From NCBI GenBank assembly GCA_017622575.1, contig JAGAQU010000064.1, forward strand, positions 1-64,000: DNA of 64,000 nt, read 5' to 3'. Shown piece after piece: positions 25,950-35,693 of this stretch. Positions within the stretch are counted from its first letter, which is position 1, and every line of letters begins with the position of its first letter. This DNA comes from Lachnospiraceae bacterium (GTDB taxonomy: Bacteria; Bacillota; Clostridia; Lachnospirales; Lachnospiraceae). The translations under genes and the position numbers were made by a program. The notes under the pieces were generated by a model that was not told where the DNA came from, did no database searches, and saw only the letters and a program-made list of their open reading frames with translations.

Positions 25950-27542
25950 GTGGGAAATTATGACCAGGAAATAAACAGAAGGCGTACCTTTGCCATTATA
26001 TCGCACCCCGATGCGGGAAAAACCACTCTCACCGAGAAATTTCTTTTATACGGCGGCGCCATTAATCTGGCAGGAAGTGTGAAGGGAAAGGCAACTGCCA
26101 GACATGCGGTCTCTGACTGGATGGAAATTGAGAAGGAAAGAGGTATTTCTGTTACTTCCTCTGTGCTTCAGTTTGAATATGACGGATTCTGTATCAATAT
26201 TCTGGATACACCGGGACATCAGGACTTCTCGGAGGATACCTATAGGACTTTGATGGCTGCGGATTCCGCAGTCATGGTTATTGATGCCTCTAAAGGTGTA
26301 GAAGCGCAGACAAGAAAGTTGTTTAAGGTCTGTGTGATGCGCAAAATACCGATCTTTACTTTTATCAATAAAATGGACAGGGATGCCAACGATACCTTTG
26401 AACTACTGGATGAGATTGAAAAGGAGCTTGGAATCGCTACCTGCCCCGTCAACTGGCCTATCGGATCCGGTAAACGGTTTAAAGGCGTTTATGACAGAAA
26501 AAAGGAATGCGTGATCACATTCTCCGATACGGAGAAGGGAACAAAGGAAGGAGAGACAACGATCATTCCTGTTTCCGAAGAAGAAAAGCTGTTATCGGCC
26601 ATCGGAGAAGAGGCAAAGGATACACTTTTTGAGGAAATTGAACTTTTGGATGGCGCCAGTGCGGAATTTGACCTCGAAAAGGTGCAGGCAGGGGAGCTTA
26701 CACCTGTATTTTTCGGTTCCGCTCTGACGAATTTCGGCGTGGAATTCTTTTTACAGCATTTCCTTGAGATGACGACCACACCTCTTCCGAGAAAGTCCGA
26801 TATCGGGTTGATTTCTCCTACGGAAAACGAGTTTTCAGCATTTGTTTTTAAAATTCAGGCAAATATGAATAAGGCACACAGAGACAGAATTGCATTTATG
26901 CGAATCTGTTCCGGAAAATATGAAGCCAGCATGGAAGTGAAGCATGTGCAAGGGGGAAAAGTGATGAGACTTTCCCAGCCCCAGCAGATCATGGCCAGCG
27001 AGAGAAAAATTCTGGAAGAAGCATATGCAGGGGATATTATCGGAGTGTTCGATCCCGGCATTTTTTCCATTGGGGATACGCTATGCATGCCGAAAGAGCA
27101 GTATAAGTATGAGGGAATCCCTACCTTTGCACCGGAGCATTTTGCCAGAGTAAGACAGATTGATACCATGAAAAGAAAGCAGTTTGTCAAGGGAATCACC
27201 CAGATTGCTCAGGAGGGTGCAATTCAGATTTTTCAGGAATTCAACACCGGTATGGAAGAAATCATCGTAGGCGTTGTGGGTGTACTGCAGTTTGATGTGC
27301 TAAAGTACAGGCTAGAAAATGAATATAATGTGGAGATCAAATTGGAGCCTCTGCCCTATGAGCATATCAGATGGATTGAAAATAAGGATATTGATCTGAC
27401 AAAACTGACAGGTACATCCGATATGAAGAAGATAAAGGATTTAAAAGGGAATCCGTTACTGTTGTTTATCAATGCATGGAGTATAGGTATGACCTTAGAC
27501 AGGAACAAAGACCTTGTACTTTCTGAGTTTGGACGTGATTAA
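25950..27542 (+). CDS. prfC: Peptide chain release factor 3
   Basis: GTPase that recycles RF1/RF2 after termination. G1 SHPDAGKTT, switch II DTPGHQDFSEDTYRTL and G4 NKMDRDA are intact; domains II and III follow, and the total of 530 residues equals the E. coli size. GTG at 25950 is the start, 8 bp after GGAGG, and gives MGNYDQEINRRRTFAI; the upstream TTG at 25935 overlaps that ribosome site. The next gene starts directly after the stop codon. Confidence 0.94.
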   Translation: MGNYDQEINRRRTFAIISHPDAGKTTLTEKFLLYGGAINLAGSVKGKATARHAVSDWMEIEKERGISVTSSVLQFEYDGFCINILDTPGHQDFSEDTYRTLMAADSAVMVIDASKGVEAQTRKLFKVCVMRKIPIFTFINKMDRDANDTFELLDEIEKELGIATCPVNWPIGSGKRFKGVYDRKKECVITFSDTEKGTKEGETTIIPVSEEEKLLSAIGEEAKDTLFEEIELLDGASAEFDLEKVQAGELTPVFFGSALTNFGVEFFLQHFLEMTTTPLPRKSDIGLISPTENEFSAFVFKIQANMNKAHRDRIAFMRICSGKYEASMEVKHVQGGKVMRLSQPQQIMASERKILEEAYAGDIIGVFDPGIFSIGDTLCMPKEQYKYEGIPTFAPEHFARVRQIDTMKRKQFVKGITQIAQEGAIQIFQEFNTGMEEIIVGVVGVLQFDVLKYRLENEYNVEIKLEPLPYEHIRWIENKDIDLTKLTGTSDMKKIKDLKGNPLLLFINAWSIGMTLDRNKDLVLSEFGRD

Positions 27543-28733
27543 ATGAAGAACAAATGGATCCTTCCGGTCCTGACAGCGATTCTCCTGCTTTCGGGTTGTG
27601 GAGGTAATACATCTGATTTTGAAAATGTTCCCGAAGTGACAATAGAAGAGCAGCCTGAAGAGGAAAAAATTCCTGACCCATCTGAGATGCCCTCTGACAT
27701 GGCGGAACATCTCAAGCAGAAACAGACGGGACATTTCTATTTTGATCAACTGAATAGTGAAGAGCAGACGATATATGTTGAAATTCTGAATATACTCCTG
27801 GATTTTCAGGATGGAGTTGCTTTATCGTGTCTGGAAACGGATAAGATTGAAAGAGCGTTTCAGTATGTACTCAACGATCATCCGGAAATTTTTTATGTGG
27901 AAGGATATACCTTTACCAGATATACTCTGGGCGAGGAAGTAAAGAAAATTACGTTTTCCGGTACCTATAACATGGAGCAGGAAGAGGCAAAGCAGAGGCA
28001 GTTTCAGATAGAGGAATATGCGAAGGAATGTCTTTCGGGTGTTACGAACGACATGGATCAGTATGAGATTGTAAAATATATCTATGAGTATATTATTGAG
28101 CGGACGGAGTATGATGCCGGGGCTCCCGACAATCAGAATATCTGCTCGGTGTTTATCGGCGGACGGAGCGTGTGTCAGGGATATGCCAAGGCAACCCAGT
28201 ATCTGCTCAGTGAGGCAGGGATTGAAGCTACGCTGGTAATGGGACGTGTTTTTGGCGGAGAAGGACATGCCTGGAATCTTGTAAAGCTTGACGGAAACTG
28301 GTACTTTGTGGATACCACCTGGGGAGATGCTTCTTATCAGATCGTGGAAGGCGGCGCAGAAGATTTTAAGGGAAGTATTCCTCCCATAAATTATGATTAT
28401 CTCTGTGTTTCCACATCCCAGCTTCTGCGAACCCACACCATTGATGAGGGGGCGGCCATTCCCGTTTGTGACAGTATGGAGGATAATTACTATGTGCGGG
28501 AAGGCAGATATTTTACGGAACTTGACAAGGATAAGCTGGAGCAGCTTTTTGAAAAGGCTTATGATGAGGAGGATCATTATATTACACTGAAATGTGAGAC
28601 GGAAGAAGTGTACCAGGAGATGCTCAAATATCTGATCGAGGAACAGGGAATTTTCAAATATCTGAATAATGGTGAAGGAGCGGTATCTTACGCAGAGAAC
28701 AAGGAGCAGATGAGCCTGAGCTTCTGGCTGTAA
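27543..28733 (+). CDS. Lipoprotein with transglutaminase-like (papain-fold) domain
   Basis: A lipoprotein signal (LLLSGCGG, lipid-modified Cys near residue 19) and an acidic linker precede a transglutaminase-core domain with an ordered Cys-His-Asp triad: Cys in RSVCQGYAKA near 212, His in GEGHAWNLVKLDG near 242, Asp in FVDTTWGDA near 259. The expected place is the outer face of the membrane. Such domains in Clostridia act as proteases or cross-linkers, and several are linked to surface-protein processing, but no substrate is known. It begins at the base after the prfC stop, so it may be co-transcribed. Confidence 0.87.
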   Translation: MKNKWILPVLTAILLLSGCGGNTSDFENVPEVTIEEQPEEEKIPDPSEMPSDMAEHLKQKQTGHFYFDQLNSEEQTIYVEILNILLDFQDGVALSCLETDKIERAFQYVLNDHPEIFYVEGYTFTRYTLGEEVKKITFSGTYNMEQEEAKQRQFQIEEYAKECLSGVTNDMDQYEIVKYIYEYIIERTEYDAGAPDNQNICSVFIGGRSVCQGYAKATQYLLSEAGIEATLVMGRVFGGEGHAWNLVKLDGNWYFVDTTWGDASYQIVEGGAEDFKGSIPPINYDYLCVSTSQLLRTHTIDEGAAIPVCDSMEDNYYVREGRYFTELDKDKLEQLFEKAYDEEDHYITLKCETEEVYQEMLKYLIEEQGIFKYLNNGEGAVSYAENKEQMSLSFWL

Positions 28734-28770
28734 ATTTTACCTGTTTAGTCTATGCAAAAACTTCAATTTT

Positions 28771-28779
28771 TGGTATGAT
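28771..28779 (+). promoter_or_regulatory. Extended -10 promoter element before the Asp23 gene
   Basis: TGGTATGAT (TGn plus TATGAT) with no good -35 element; about 45 bp before the gene start. Confidence 0.45.
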
Positions 28780-28819
28780 AAAACAATAGATAATTGATAG
28801 ATAAGAAAGGAAATTTATC

Positions 28820-29203
28820 ATGGAAAAGACATTGGAACAGAACACATATGTATTGCAGGAAGATGACGACTTCGGCACAGTGAAGATTGCCGATGACGTA
28901 GTTGCATCAATCGCCGGTATTGCAGCCACGGAGGTAGAAGGTGTGGTTTCCATGGCAGGCAACATTGGCAATGAGTTAAAGAGCAAGATGGGTGTGAAGA
29001 ACCTGGCGAAAGGTGTAAAGGTGGAAGTGATCGGCAAGAGTGTGAAGGCTGATATCGCACTGATTGTTGAGTATGGTTACAGTATTCCGGCTATCTCTCA
29101 GAAGGTTCAGGAAAAAGTAAAATCCACGATCGAGAACATGACAGGCCTCACCGTTACAGATGTCAATATCCGTATTGCGGGCGTAAATATGATAAAGAAC
29201 TGA
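28820..29203 (+). CDS. Asp23/Gls24 family envelope stress protein
   Basis: A 127-residue Asp23/Gls24 (DUF322) protein, the common first gene before nusB in Firmicutes (YqhY type). The conserved segments VKIADDVVASIAGIAATEVEGV and VADIALIVEYGYSIPAIS-like stretch are visible. Family members localise at the membrane and are linked to envelope stress or to fatty-acid synthesis control (YqhY). No membrane segment of its own. Confidence 0.92.
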   Translation: MEKTLEQNTYVLQEDDDFGTVKIADDVVASIAGIAATEVEGVVSMAGNIGNELKSKMGVKNLAKGVKVEVIGKSVKADIALIVEYGYSIPAISQKVQEKVKSTIENMTGLTVTDVNIRIAGVNMIKN

Positions 29204-29222
29204 TAACAGGCAGGATAAATCC

Positions 29223-29621
29223 ATGAGCAGAAGAGAACTGAGAGAGCAGATATTTAAACTGTTGTTTCGTATAGAATTTAATGCAAAAGAAGAGATGCAG
29301 GAGCAGGTGGGACTCTTCTTTGAAGAAGAGGAAAATCAGGCAGATGTGGCAGATACAGCCTATATTATCGAGAAGTTTCAGAAGGTTTATGACAAACTGG
29401 AGGAGATTGACACCGCTCTGAATGAAAAAGTGGAAGGCTGGAATACCGGTCGTATGGGAAAGGTAGATCTGACGGTTCTTCGTCTTGCTGTCTATGAGAT
29501 CATGTTTGATGAGGAGATTCCCACCGGCGTTGCAATCAACGAAGCGGTGGAACTTGCCAAGAAGTTCGGGCAGGATACATCGCCTTCCTTTGTCAACGGC
29601 GTGCTGGCTAAATTTGCGTAA
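29223..29621 (+). CDS. nusB: Transcription antitermination factor NusB
   Basis: RNA-binding helical protein of rRNA antitermination. RELREQIFKLLFRIEF at the N-terminus and KVDLTVLRLAVYEIMFDEEIPTGVAINEAVELAKKFG (two conserved blocks) match the family. 132 residues, complete. It is followed closely by xseA. Confidence 0.95.
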   Translation: MSRRELREQIFKLLFRIEFNAKEEMQEQVGLFFEEEENQADVADTAYIIEKFQKVYDKLEEIDTALNEKVEGWNTGRMGKVDLTVLRLAVYEIMFDEEIPTGVAINEAVELAKKFGQDTSPSFVNGVLAKFA

Positions 29622-29634
29622 GGTGGCTTTTTTT

Positions 29635-30828
29635 ATGCAGAATGTATATACCGTCGGTCAGATAAATTCCTATATTAAAAATATGTTCTCCCAGGATTTC
29701 TTATTGCAGAACCTTTCCGTCAAAGGGGAAGTCAGCAACTGTAAATATCATTCCTCGGGACATATTTATTTTACGCTGAAAGATGGGAAAGGAACACTCT
29801 CCTGTGTGATGTTTGCAGGAAACCGTTCCGGTCTTGCATTCCGGCTTCAGGAAGGAATGCAGGTAGTCGTACAGGGCACTGTGGATGTATATGAGAGAGA
29901 CGGCAAGTATCAGCTGTATGCAAAGAGCATAGAGCAGGATGGTGCCGGTGCTCTGTATGAAAAGTTTGAACAACTGAAAAAAGAGCTTAGTGAGCTCGGC
30001 ATGTTTGCTCCGGAGTACAAGAAGCCGATCCCAAAATACAGCAGAACCATCGGAGTGGTAACAGCCCCCACGGGAGCTGCAGTGAGAGATATCATCAATA
30101 TTGCCGCGAGGAGAAATCCCTATGTGCAGATCATTCTTTATCCGGCCATTGTGCAGGGGGATGCGGCACCGCAGAGTATTATTAACGGTATCCGTGCTTT
30201 GGAACAAAAACAGGTGGATGTGATGATCGTGGGTCGGGGCGGAGGCTCTATTGAAGATCTCTGGGCGTTTAACGAGGAATGTGTGGCACAGGCAGTCTTT
30301 GACTGCAGTATTCCCATTATTTCTGCAGTGGGTCATGAAACAGATACCACGATTATCGATTATGTGGCGGATCTTCGCGCACCGACACCGTCTGCCGCAG
30401 CAGAGCTTGCGGTATTTGATGTGATGCTCACTGTGCAGAAAATAAAGGAACAGGAAAACATCTTAAACAGGCTGATCAGAAATAAAATAGAATGGAACAA
30501 AATCCGTCTGCAGACGTATCAGGCTAAGATCAAAATGAATTCTCCTCTGGGAAAGATCAGGGAGAAGAAGACATGGCTCCTTAATCTGGAGGACAAGCTT
30601 ACGGGAGCCATGAACGGACAGATTACGGAAAAGCGTCACAGACTGGAAATTTATATAGAAAAATTAAAGGGACTGTCTCCTCTGGACAAGCTGAATCAGG
30701 GCTTTTCCTATGTGTCGGATGAAGAGGGAAGAACGGTAACGGATGTTACAAAGGTTCATATTGGGGACAGACTGCAGATTTATGTAAAGAACGGAAAACT
30801 ATCCGCTGCTGTTACGGGAAAGGAATAA
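29635..30828 (+). CDS. xseA: Exodeoxyribonuclease VII large subunit
   Basis: Single-strand-specific exonuclease subunit. N-terminal OB-fold (YTVGQINSYIKNMF; VKGEVSNCKYHSSGHIYF) and the catalytic core with GVVTAPTGAAVRDI, GRGGGSIEDLWAFNEE and SAVGHETDTTIIDYVADLRAPTPSAAAE segments (read in blocks). ATG at 29635 is chosen since AGGTGG lies 8 bp before; the frame is open far upstream inside nusB but is a shadow there. 397 residues, somewhat short for the family but complete at both ends. Confidence 0.95.
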   Translation: MQNVYTVGQINSYIKNMFSQDFLLQNLSVKGEVSNCKYHSSGHIYFTLKDGKGTLSCVMFAGNRSGLAFRLQEGMQVVVQGTVDVYERDGKYQLYAKSIEQDGAGALYEKFEQLKKELSELGMFAPEYKKPIPKYSRTIGVVTAPTGAAVRDIINIAARRNPYVQIILYPAIVQGDAAPQSIINGIRALEQKQVDVMIVGRGGGSIEDLWAFNEECVAQAVFDCSIPIISAVGHETDTTIIDYVADLRAPTPSAAAELAVFDVMLTVQKIKEQENILNRLIRNKIEWNKIRLQTYQAKIKMNSPLGKIREKKTWLLNLEDKLTGAMNGQITEKRHRLEIYIEKLKGLSPLDKLNQGFSYVSDEEGRTVTDVTKVHIGDRLQIYVKNGKLSAAVTGKE

Positions 30829-30831
30829 TTT

Positions 30832-31044
30832 ATGAAGGAAGAAGAAACCTTTAATCTGGAAGAAGTTTTTTTAAAGCTGGAGGAAACCATAGCAGATCTG
30901 GAAAGAGAAGACATTACGCTTGAGCAGTCTTTCAAGGAGTATCAGAAGGGGATGGAGCTCCTTAAGAAATGTAATGAAACCATAGACAAAGTAGAGAAAA
31001 AGGTCCTTGTTTTAAACGAGAATGGTGAGACAGATGAATTTTAA
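30832..31044 (+). CDS. xseB: Exodeoxyribonuclease VII small subunit
   Basis: A 70-residue helical subunit with the family pattern NLEEVFLKLEETIADLERED and TLEQSFKEYQKGMELLK. Three bases separate it from xseA, and it overlaps ispA by 11 bp. Confidence 0.95.
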   Translation: MKEEETFNLEEVFLKLEETIADLEREDITLEQSFKEYQKGMELLKKCNETIDKVEKKVLVLNENGETDEF

Positions 31045-31936
31045 AGAGGAATTGCAGAAAAAAACAGAACAGATTGAGATAGTGATCAGAAAGTATCTTC
31101 CTAAGGAGGAGGGCTATCAGAAGACGGTGCTTCAGGCCATGAATTACAGTGTGCTGGCAGGAGGAAAACGCCTGCGCCCAATGCTGATGGAGGAGAGCTT
31201 TCGCCTTTTTCATGGACAGGGAGATGTGATAGAACCCTTTATGGCAGCTCTTGAGATGATACATAATTATTCTCTTGTGCATGACGATCTTCCTGCTATG
31301 GATAATGATGAATTCCGCAGAGGACGTAAAACCACGTGGACGGTTTATGGTGACGGTATGGCAGTGCTTGCCGGTGACGGACTTTTAAATCTGGCTTTTG
31401 AGACTGCTGCGGGAGCTTTCTCTTATGCAAAGGATTTTGAGACTTCAGGGAAGATAGCAAGGGCAATACAGATTCTTGGAGCAAAATCGGGTGTGAGAGG
31501 AATGATCGGCGGACAGACTGCTGACATTGAAGCGGAGGACGGAAAGAATCCGCTCACGGAAGAACTTCTTTTGTTTATTCATGAAAACAAGACCGCAGCA
31601 CTGATACAGGCCGCACTTATGATTGGAGCTGTTCTGGCGGGAGCTGATGAACAGGCGGTGGTCCAAATGGAGAAAGCAGCTTACAATATCGGAATTGCTT
31701 TTCAGATACAGGATGATATCCTGGATGTTACAAGTACCACAGAGATTCTTGGAAAGCCGGTTGGCAGCGATGAAAAGAATCACAAGCTCACCTATGTGAC
31801 ATTGAAGGGACTTACCGAATCTAAGAAAGAGGTGGCAAGGCTTTCGGAAGAGGCGATTGCTATCTTAAGTTCTTTTGAAAATAAAAACGAATTTTTACTT
31901 CAGCTGGTAACATCACTGATAAACAGAGAAAAATAG
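31034..31936 (+). CDS. ispA: Farnesyl/geranylgeranyl diphosphate synthase
   Basis: Trans-prenyl transferase for C15-C20 isoprenoid diphosphates. The first aspartate-rich motif DDLPAMDND is at residues 84-92, the second is QDDILD near 225; GGKRLRP and GGQTADIEAE are conserved. The four residues before the first motif (SLVH) lack bulky aromatics near the motif, so chain length is uncertain. ATG at 31034 gives the typical MNFKEEL start; an ATG at 31022 lacks a ribosome site. Confidence 0.92.
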   Translation: MNFKEELQKKTEQIEIVIRKYLPKEEGYQKTVLQAMNYSVLAGGKRLRPMLMEESFRLFHGQGDVIEPFMAALEMIHNYSLVHDDLPAMDNDEFRRGRKTTWTVYGDGMAVLAGDGLLNLAFETAAGAFSYAKDFETSGKIARAIQILGAKSGVRGMIGGQTADIEAEDGKNPLTEELLLFIHENKTAALIQAALMIGAVLAGADEQAVVQMEKAAYNIGIAFQIQDDILDVTSTTEILGKPVGSDEKNHKLTYVTLKGLTESKKEVARLSEEAIAILSSFENKNEFLLQLVTSLINREK

Positions 31937-31966
31937 AAATTCGACTTAAGAAAAGAAGGTATTTTT

Positions 31967-33823
31967 ATGTTGCTCGACAATATTAATAAGGTGAATGACA
32001 TTAAAAAAATTACACCTGAAGATTATCCGGCATTGGCAGAGGAAATTCGTCAGTTTCTGATTGAGAAGATTTCAAAAACAGGAGGGCATCTGGGATCAAA
32101 TCTTGGTGCAGTGGAACTCACCATGGCGCTGCACATTGCTTTTAATCTGCCGGATGATAAGATTATCTGGGATGTAGGACATCAGTCCTATACCCATAAG
32201 CTGCTGACAGGAAGAAGAGAAGGTTTTGAAAACTTACGAAAGTACGGTGGTATGAGCGGTTTCCCCAAGAGAAAAGAAAGTGACTGTGATTGCTTTGATA
32301 CGGGACACAGCTCTACTTCTATTTCGGCAGGTCTTGGACTTGTGAAGGCAAGGGATATTCAGGGACAGAAGCACAGTGTGATTTCCGTGATCGGTGACGG
32401 CTCATTAACCGGTGGCATGGCTTATGAAGCACTGAACAATGCAGCCAAGCTGGAAACCAATTTTATTATTGTGATCAATGACAATAATATGTCAATCTCT
32501 GAAAATGTAGGAGGAATATCCAAATACCTGAATAATATTCGTACAGCAGATACCTATCTTGATATTAAGGAAGGTGTTTATAATACATTAAAAGAAATGC
32601 CGAAAGGTAATAAGGTTGTGGAAGGCATTCGAAAGGCCAAAAGCAGTTTCAAACAGCTGGTGGTGCCCGGAATGTTCTTCGAAGACATGGGAATCACCTA
32701 TCTGGGACCTGTTGACGGTCATAATATATCTGCTATGCTTCGCATGTTCCAGGAAGCAAAGCGTGTGAGAAATGCGGTAATTGTCCATGTGATCACCCAG
32801 AAGGGCAAGGGATTTGAACCGGCAGAGCGCCATCCCGCAAGATTCCACGGGGCAGAGCCTTTCGATATTGAGACGGGGATTCCCACAAAACCGAGAACCA
32901 CTGCCAATTATACGGATATCTTTTCAACGGTTATGTGTAAATTGGGAGCAAGGGACGAAAAGGTGGTGGCGATCACTGCAGCCATGCCTGACGGAACGGG
33001 GCTGAAACGTTTCAGAAACATGTATCCTGACAGATTTTTTGATGTGGGAATTGCGGAGGAACATGCGGTTACTTTTGCCGCAGGTCTTGCTGCAGGAGGA
33101 TTGAAACCGGTAGTTGCCATTTATTCTTCTTTCCTGCAAAGAGCTTATGACCAGATTATTCATGATGTCTGTATTCAGAATCTGCCTGTGGTATTTGCCA
33201 TAGACAGGGCAGGACTTGTGGGAAGTGACGGTGAGACCCATCAGGGTATTTTTGACCTCTCCTATCTGTCCTCCATTCCCGGTATGCATGTAATGGCACC
33301 CAAAAACAAATGGGAGCTTTCCGATATGCTGAAATTTGCGCTTAGTCTGAATGCACCTGTAGCTCTTCGTTATCCCAGGGGAGAGGCTTATGCCGGACTC
33401 CAGGAATACAGAATGCCCATAGAACTCGGAAAGGCGGAGGCAATTTATCTGGAGAATGAGATCTGTCTCATGGCAGTAGGCAGTATGGTAAAAACGGCGG
33501 TCAAAGTGCGGAAGCGTCTCCATGAAGAAGGCTTTTCCTGCAGTGTGATCAATGCGAGGTTTGTGAAACCCATTGATGAAAATGCAGTAGAATATGCGGC
33601 CAAGCATCACAGATTTCTTGTTACCATGGAGGAGAATGTGGCAAGCGGAGGCTTTGGTGAAAAGGTAAGAGAATATTTTGACGGTCTTACAACAGACTGC
33701 AAACTGATTAATATAGCAATTCCGGATGAGTATGTAGAGCATGGCAATGTGGATCTTTTGAAAAAAGAAATCGGAATTGATGAAGAAAGTATTACAAATG
33801 TGATTTTGGCAGAGATGAAGTAG
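31967..33823 (+). CDS. dxs: 1-deoxy-D-xylulose-5-phosphate synthase
   Basis: Thiamine-diphosphate enzyme that starts the MEP isoprenoid pathway. The GDGSLTGGMAYEALNNAA cofactor motif is near residue 143-160, the transketolase-central GIAEEHAVTFAAGLA near 360, and GSDGETHQGIFDL near 420. 618 residues. With ispA it makes a local isoprenoid pair. Confidence 0.96.
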   Translation: MLLDNINKVNDIKKITPEDYPALAEEIRQFLIEKISKTGGHLGSNLGAVELTMALHIAFNLPDDKIIWDVGHQSYTHKLLTGRREGFENLRKYGGMSGFPKRKESDCDCFDTGHSSTSISAGLGLVKARDIQGQKHSVISVIGDGSLTGGMAYEALNNAAKLETNFIIVINDNNMSISENVGGISKYLNNIRTADTYLDIKEGVYNTLKEMPKGNKVVEGIRKAKSSFKQLVVPGMFFEDMGITYLGPVDGHNISAMLRMFQEAKRVRNAVIVHVITQKGKGFEPAERHPARFHGAEPFDIETGIPTKPRTTANYTDIFSTVMCKLGARDEKVVAITAAMPDGTGLKRFRNMYPDRFFDVGIAEEHAVTFAAGLAAGGLKPVVAIYSSFLQRAYDQIIHDVCIQNLPVVFAIDRAGLVGSDGETHQGIFDLSYLSSIPGMHVMAPKNKWELSDMLKFALSLNAPVALRYPRGEAYAGLQEYRMPIELGKAEAIYLENEICLMAVGSMVKTAVKVRKRLHEEGFSCSVINARFVKPIDENAVEYAAKHHRFLVTMEENVASGGFGEKVREYFDGLTTDCKLINIAIPDEYVEHGNVDLLKKEIGIDEESITNVILAEMK

Positions 33824-33852
33824 TTATCTTTGCAGGAAGATTGGAATATCGA

Positions 33853-34737
33853 ATGAAAGAGCGATTGGACGTATTACTTGTTCAGGAGGGTTATGCGGCT
33901 TCCAGAGAAAAAGCAAAGGCTATTATTATGGCCGGAGATGTTTTTGTGGATGGTCAGCGTGAAGATAAAGCAGGAACCACCTTTGATCCTTCCAAAATCA
34001 AATTGGAAGTTCGGGGCAGTACATTGCCTTACGTGAGCCGGGGAGGCTTAAAGCTTGAGAAAGCGATAAGACAGTTTGGATTACTCCTTTCGGATAAGAT
34101 CTGTATGGATATCGGAGCATCCACCGGAGGATTTACAGACTGTATGCTTCAGAACGGAGCAAAAAAGGTGTATTCCGTAGATGTAGGCCACGGTCAGCTT
34201 GACTGGAAACTAAGGAATGACAATAGAGTGGTCTGCATGGAAAAAACAAATTTCCGCTATATGGTGCCGGAAGATATTGAGGATGAACCGGATTTTGCAT
34301 CGGTAGATGTGTCTTTTATTTCACTGACAAAGATCCTGTTGCCTGCAAGGGCGCTTTTAAAGGAAGATGGTGAAATGGTATGCCTGATCAAGCCGCAATT
34401 TGAGGCAGGAAAAGAGAAGGTAGGGAAAAAAGGAGTCGTAAAGGAGCCTGCCGTGCATGAGGAAGTGATCAGGAAGGTCGTTGATTTTGCAGATCTCCTT
34501 GGTTTTGAGATTCTTCATCTTGATTTTTCCCCTATTAAGGGACCTGAAGGCAATATTGAGTATCTGGTGCATCTTCGCAAAAACAGTCAAAGGACATTGA
34601 ACACAATGAATCTGACGGAGCCGGAAGCGGAAAAACAGTTAAAAAGCATAATAGAAGAGAAAAGCGGTTATTCCTCTTCGCAGGAAATGGCAAACCTCGT
34701 AGTAAAAACAGTGCAGCTGGCTCATGAGGAGTTGTAG
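33853..34737 (+). CDS. tlyA: TlyA-family rRNA methyltransferase / hemolysin-like protein
   Basis: Predicted 2'-O-ribose methyltransferase of 16S/23S rRNA (TlyA/YqxC). S4 RNA-binding domain first (ERLDVLLVQEGYAASREKAKAIIMAG), then an FtsJ-type fold with the SAM site MDIGASTGGFTDCMLQNGA near 80-98. ATG at 33853 is chosen by comparison with the family's usual MKERLD start; TTG at 33841 is possible because AGGAAG lies close. The old hemolysin name is not supported for this context. Confidence 0.92.
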   Translation: MKERLDVLLVQEGYAASREKAKAIIMAGDVFVDGQREDKAGTTFDPSKIKLEVRGSTLPYVSRGGLKLEKAIRQFGLLLSDKICMDIGASTGGFTDCMLQNGAKKVYSVDVGHGQLDWKLRNDNRVVCMEKTNFRYMVPEDIEDEPDFASVDVSFISLTKILLPARALLKEDGEMVCLIKPQFEAGKEKVGKKGVVKEPAVHEEVIRKVVDFADLLGFEILHLDFSPIKGPEGNIEYLVHLRKNSQRTLNTMNLTEPEAEKQLKSIIEEKSGYSSSQEMANLVVKTVQLAHEEL

Positions 34738-34744
34738 CTTAGAG

Positions 34745-35626
34745 ATGAATATGGAAAAAAATAATCAAATGTCTGATTTTTATATTATTACAAATCAGTC
34801 TAAAGATCCGAATTTTGAGGTGACGCACAGAATCAGGGATTATCTCGTAGGCTGTGGCAAGACCTGCAGGATTCAGGAGCAGGGTCCAAAGAAAGTTGGA
34901 AAAGGTTATACGGACAGTAATCTGGTAAACGAAAACGTGGATTGTGTTCTTGTCTTGGGCGGAGATGGTACTATGCTCCAGGCGGCTGCAGATCTGGCTG
35001 ATCTTATAGTTCCGTTTTTGGGTATCAATCTTGGCACTTTGGGGTTTTTGGCAGAAGTGAATAAGGATGATATCGAAGGTGCTTTGTCAAAGCTGATCGC
35101 AGGGGAATTTGAAATCGAAAAGCGTATGATGCTGGCAGGGTATGTCTATGATCTTTCCGGATCTGAACCAAAGGATGTTACAAGGGCATTAAATGATATC
35201 GTCATTACAAGAAAAGGAAGCTTGCAGATTATTACTTTTACCATAAGCGTGAACGGGCAGTTCCTTCACAGGTACAGTGCGGATGGAATTATTGTGGCGA
35301 CACCTACCGGATCTACCGGCTATAATCTTTCGGCGGGAGGACCGGTGGTAGATCCTAAGGCGGAGATCATGGTGATTTCTCCCATTTGTCCTCATTCTAT
35401 GCAGCACAACAGTATTATACTTTCACCGGAGGATGAGGTTACTATTACTATTGAAGAAGGACATGATGGTGCCAGGCAGGAAGTGGAGGCAATTTTTGAC
35501 GGAAGTCACAGAGTGACGCTTCGTACCGGCGACAGGATTGTAATGAAACGTTCCGAGAAAACAACGGGAATCGTTAAACTGAACAAGGTCAGCTTTCTGG
35601 AGAGCCTTCACAATAAGATGGCATAA
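34745..35626 (+). CDS. nadK: NAD kinase
   Basis: Phosphorylates NAD to NADP. LVLGGDGTMLQAA near residue 62-74 and GSTGYNLSAGGPVVDP near 188 mark the family, and the short NLGTLGFLAEV motif is present. 293 residues from ATG at 34745; the frame is open a little further upstream, overlapping tlyA, but without conserved sequence. Confidence 0.94.
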   Translation: MNMEKNNQMSDFYIITNQSKDPNFEVTHRIRDYLVGCGKTCRIQEQGPKKVGKGYTDSNLVNENVDCVLVLGGDGTMLQAAADLADLIVPFLGINLGTLGFLAEVNKDDIEGALSKLIAGEFEIEKRMMLAGYVYDLSGSEPKDVTRALNDIVITRKGSLQIITFTISVNGQFLHRYSADGIIVATPTGSTGYNLSAGGPVVDPKAEIMVISPICPHSMQHNSIILSPEDEVTITIEEGHDGARQEVEAIFDGSHRVTLRTGDRIVMKRSEKTTGIVKLNKVSFLESLHNKMA

Positions 35627-35640
35627 TCTGAATGAAAATC

Positions 35641-35687
35641 AAACACCGACAAGCTTTGCGAGTCGAATTATCGGACTGAGATTGGAA
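35641..35687 (+). repeat. 47-bp dispersed intergenic element (copy B)
   Basis: Starts AAACACCGACAAGCTTTGCG and aligns without gaps to the element before spoIIIAG. It contributes the GGAAGAG that leads into the argR ribosome site and carries a CGAC/GTCG inverted repeat. Confidence 0.7.
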
Positions 35688-35693
35688 GAGAGA

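Noticed and set aside
29485-29634. Longer xseA start inside nusB
   Set aside because: Residues are the out-of-frame reading of nusB; AGGTGG and ATG at 29635 give the usual N-terminus.
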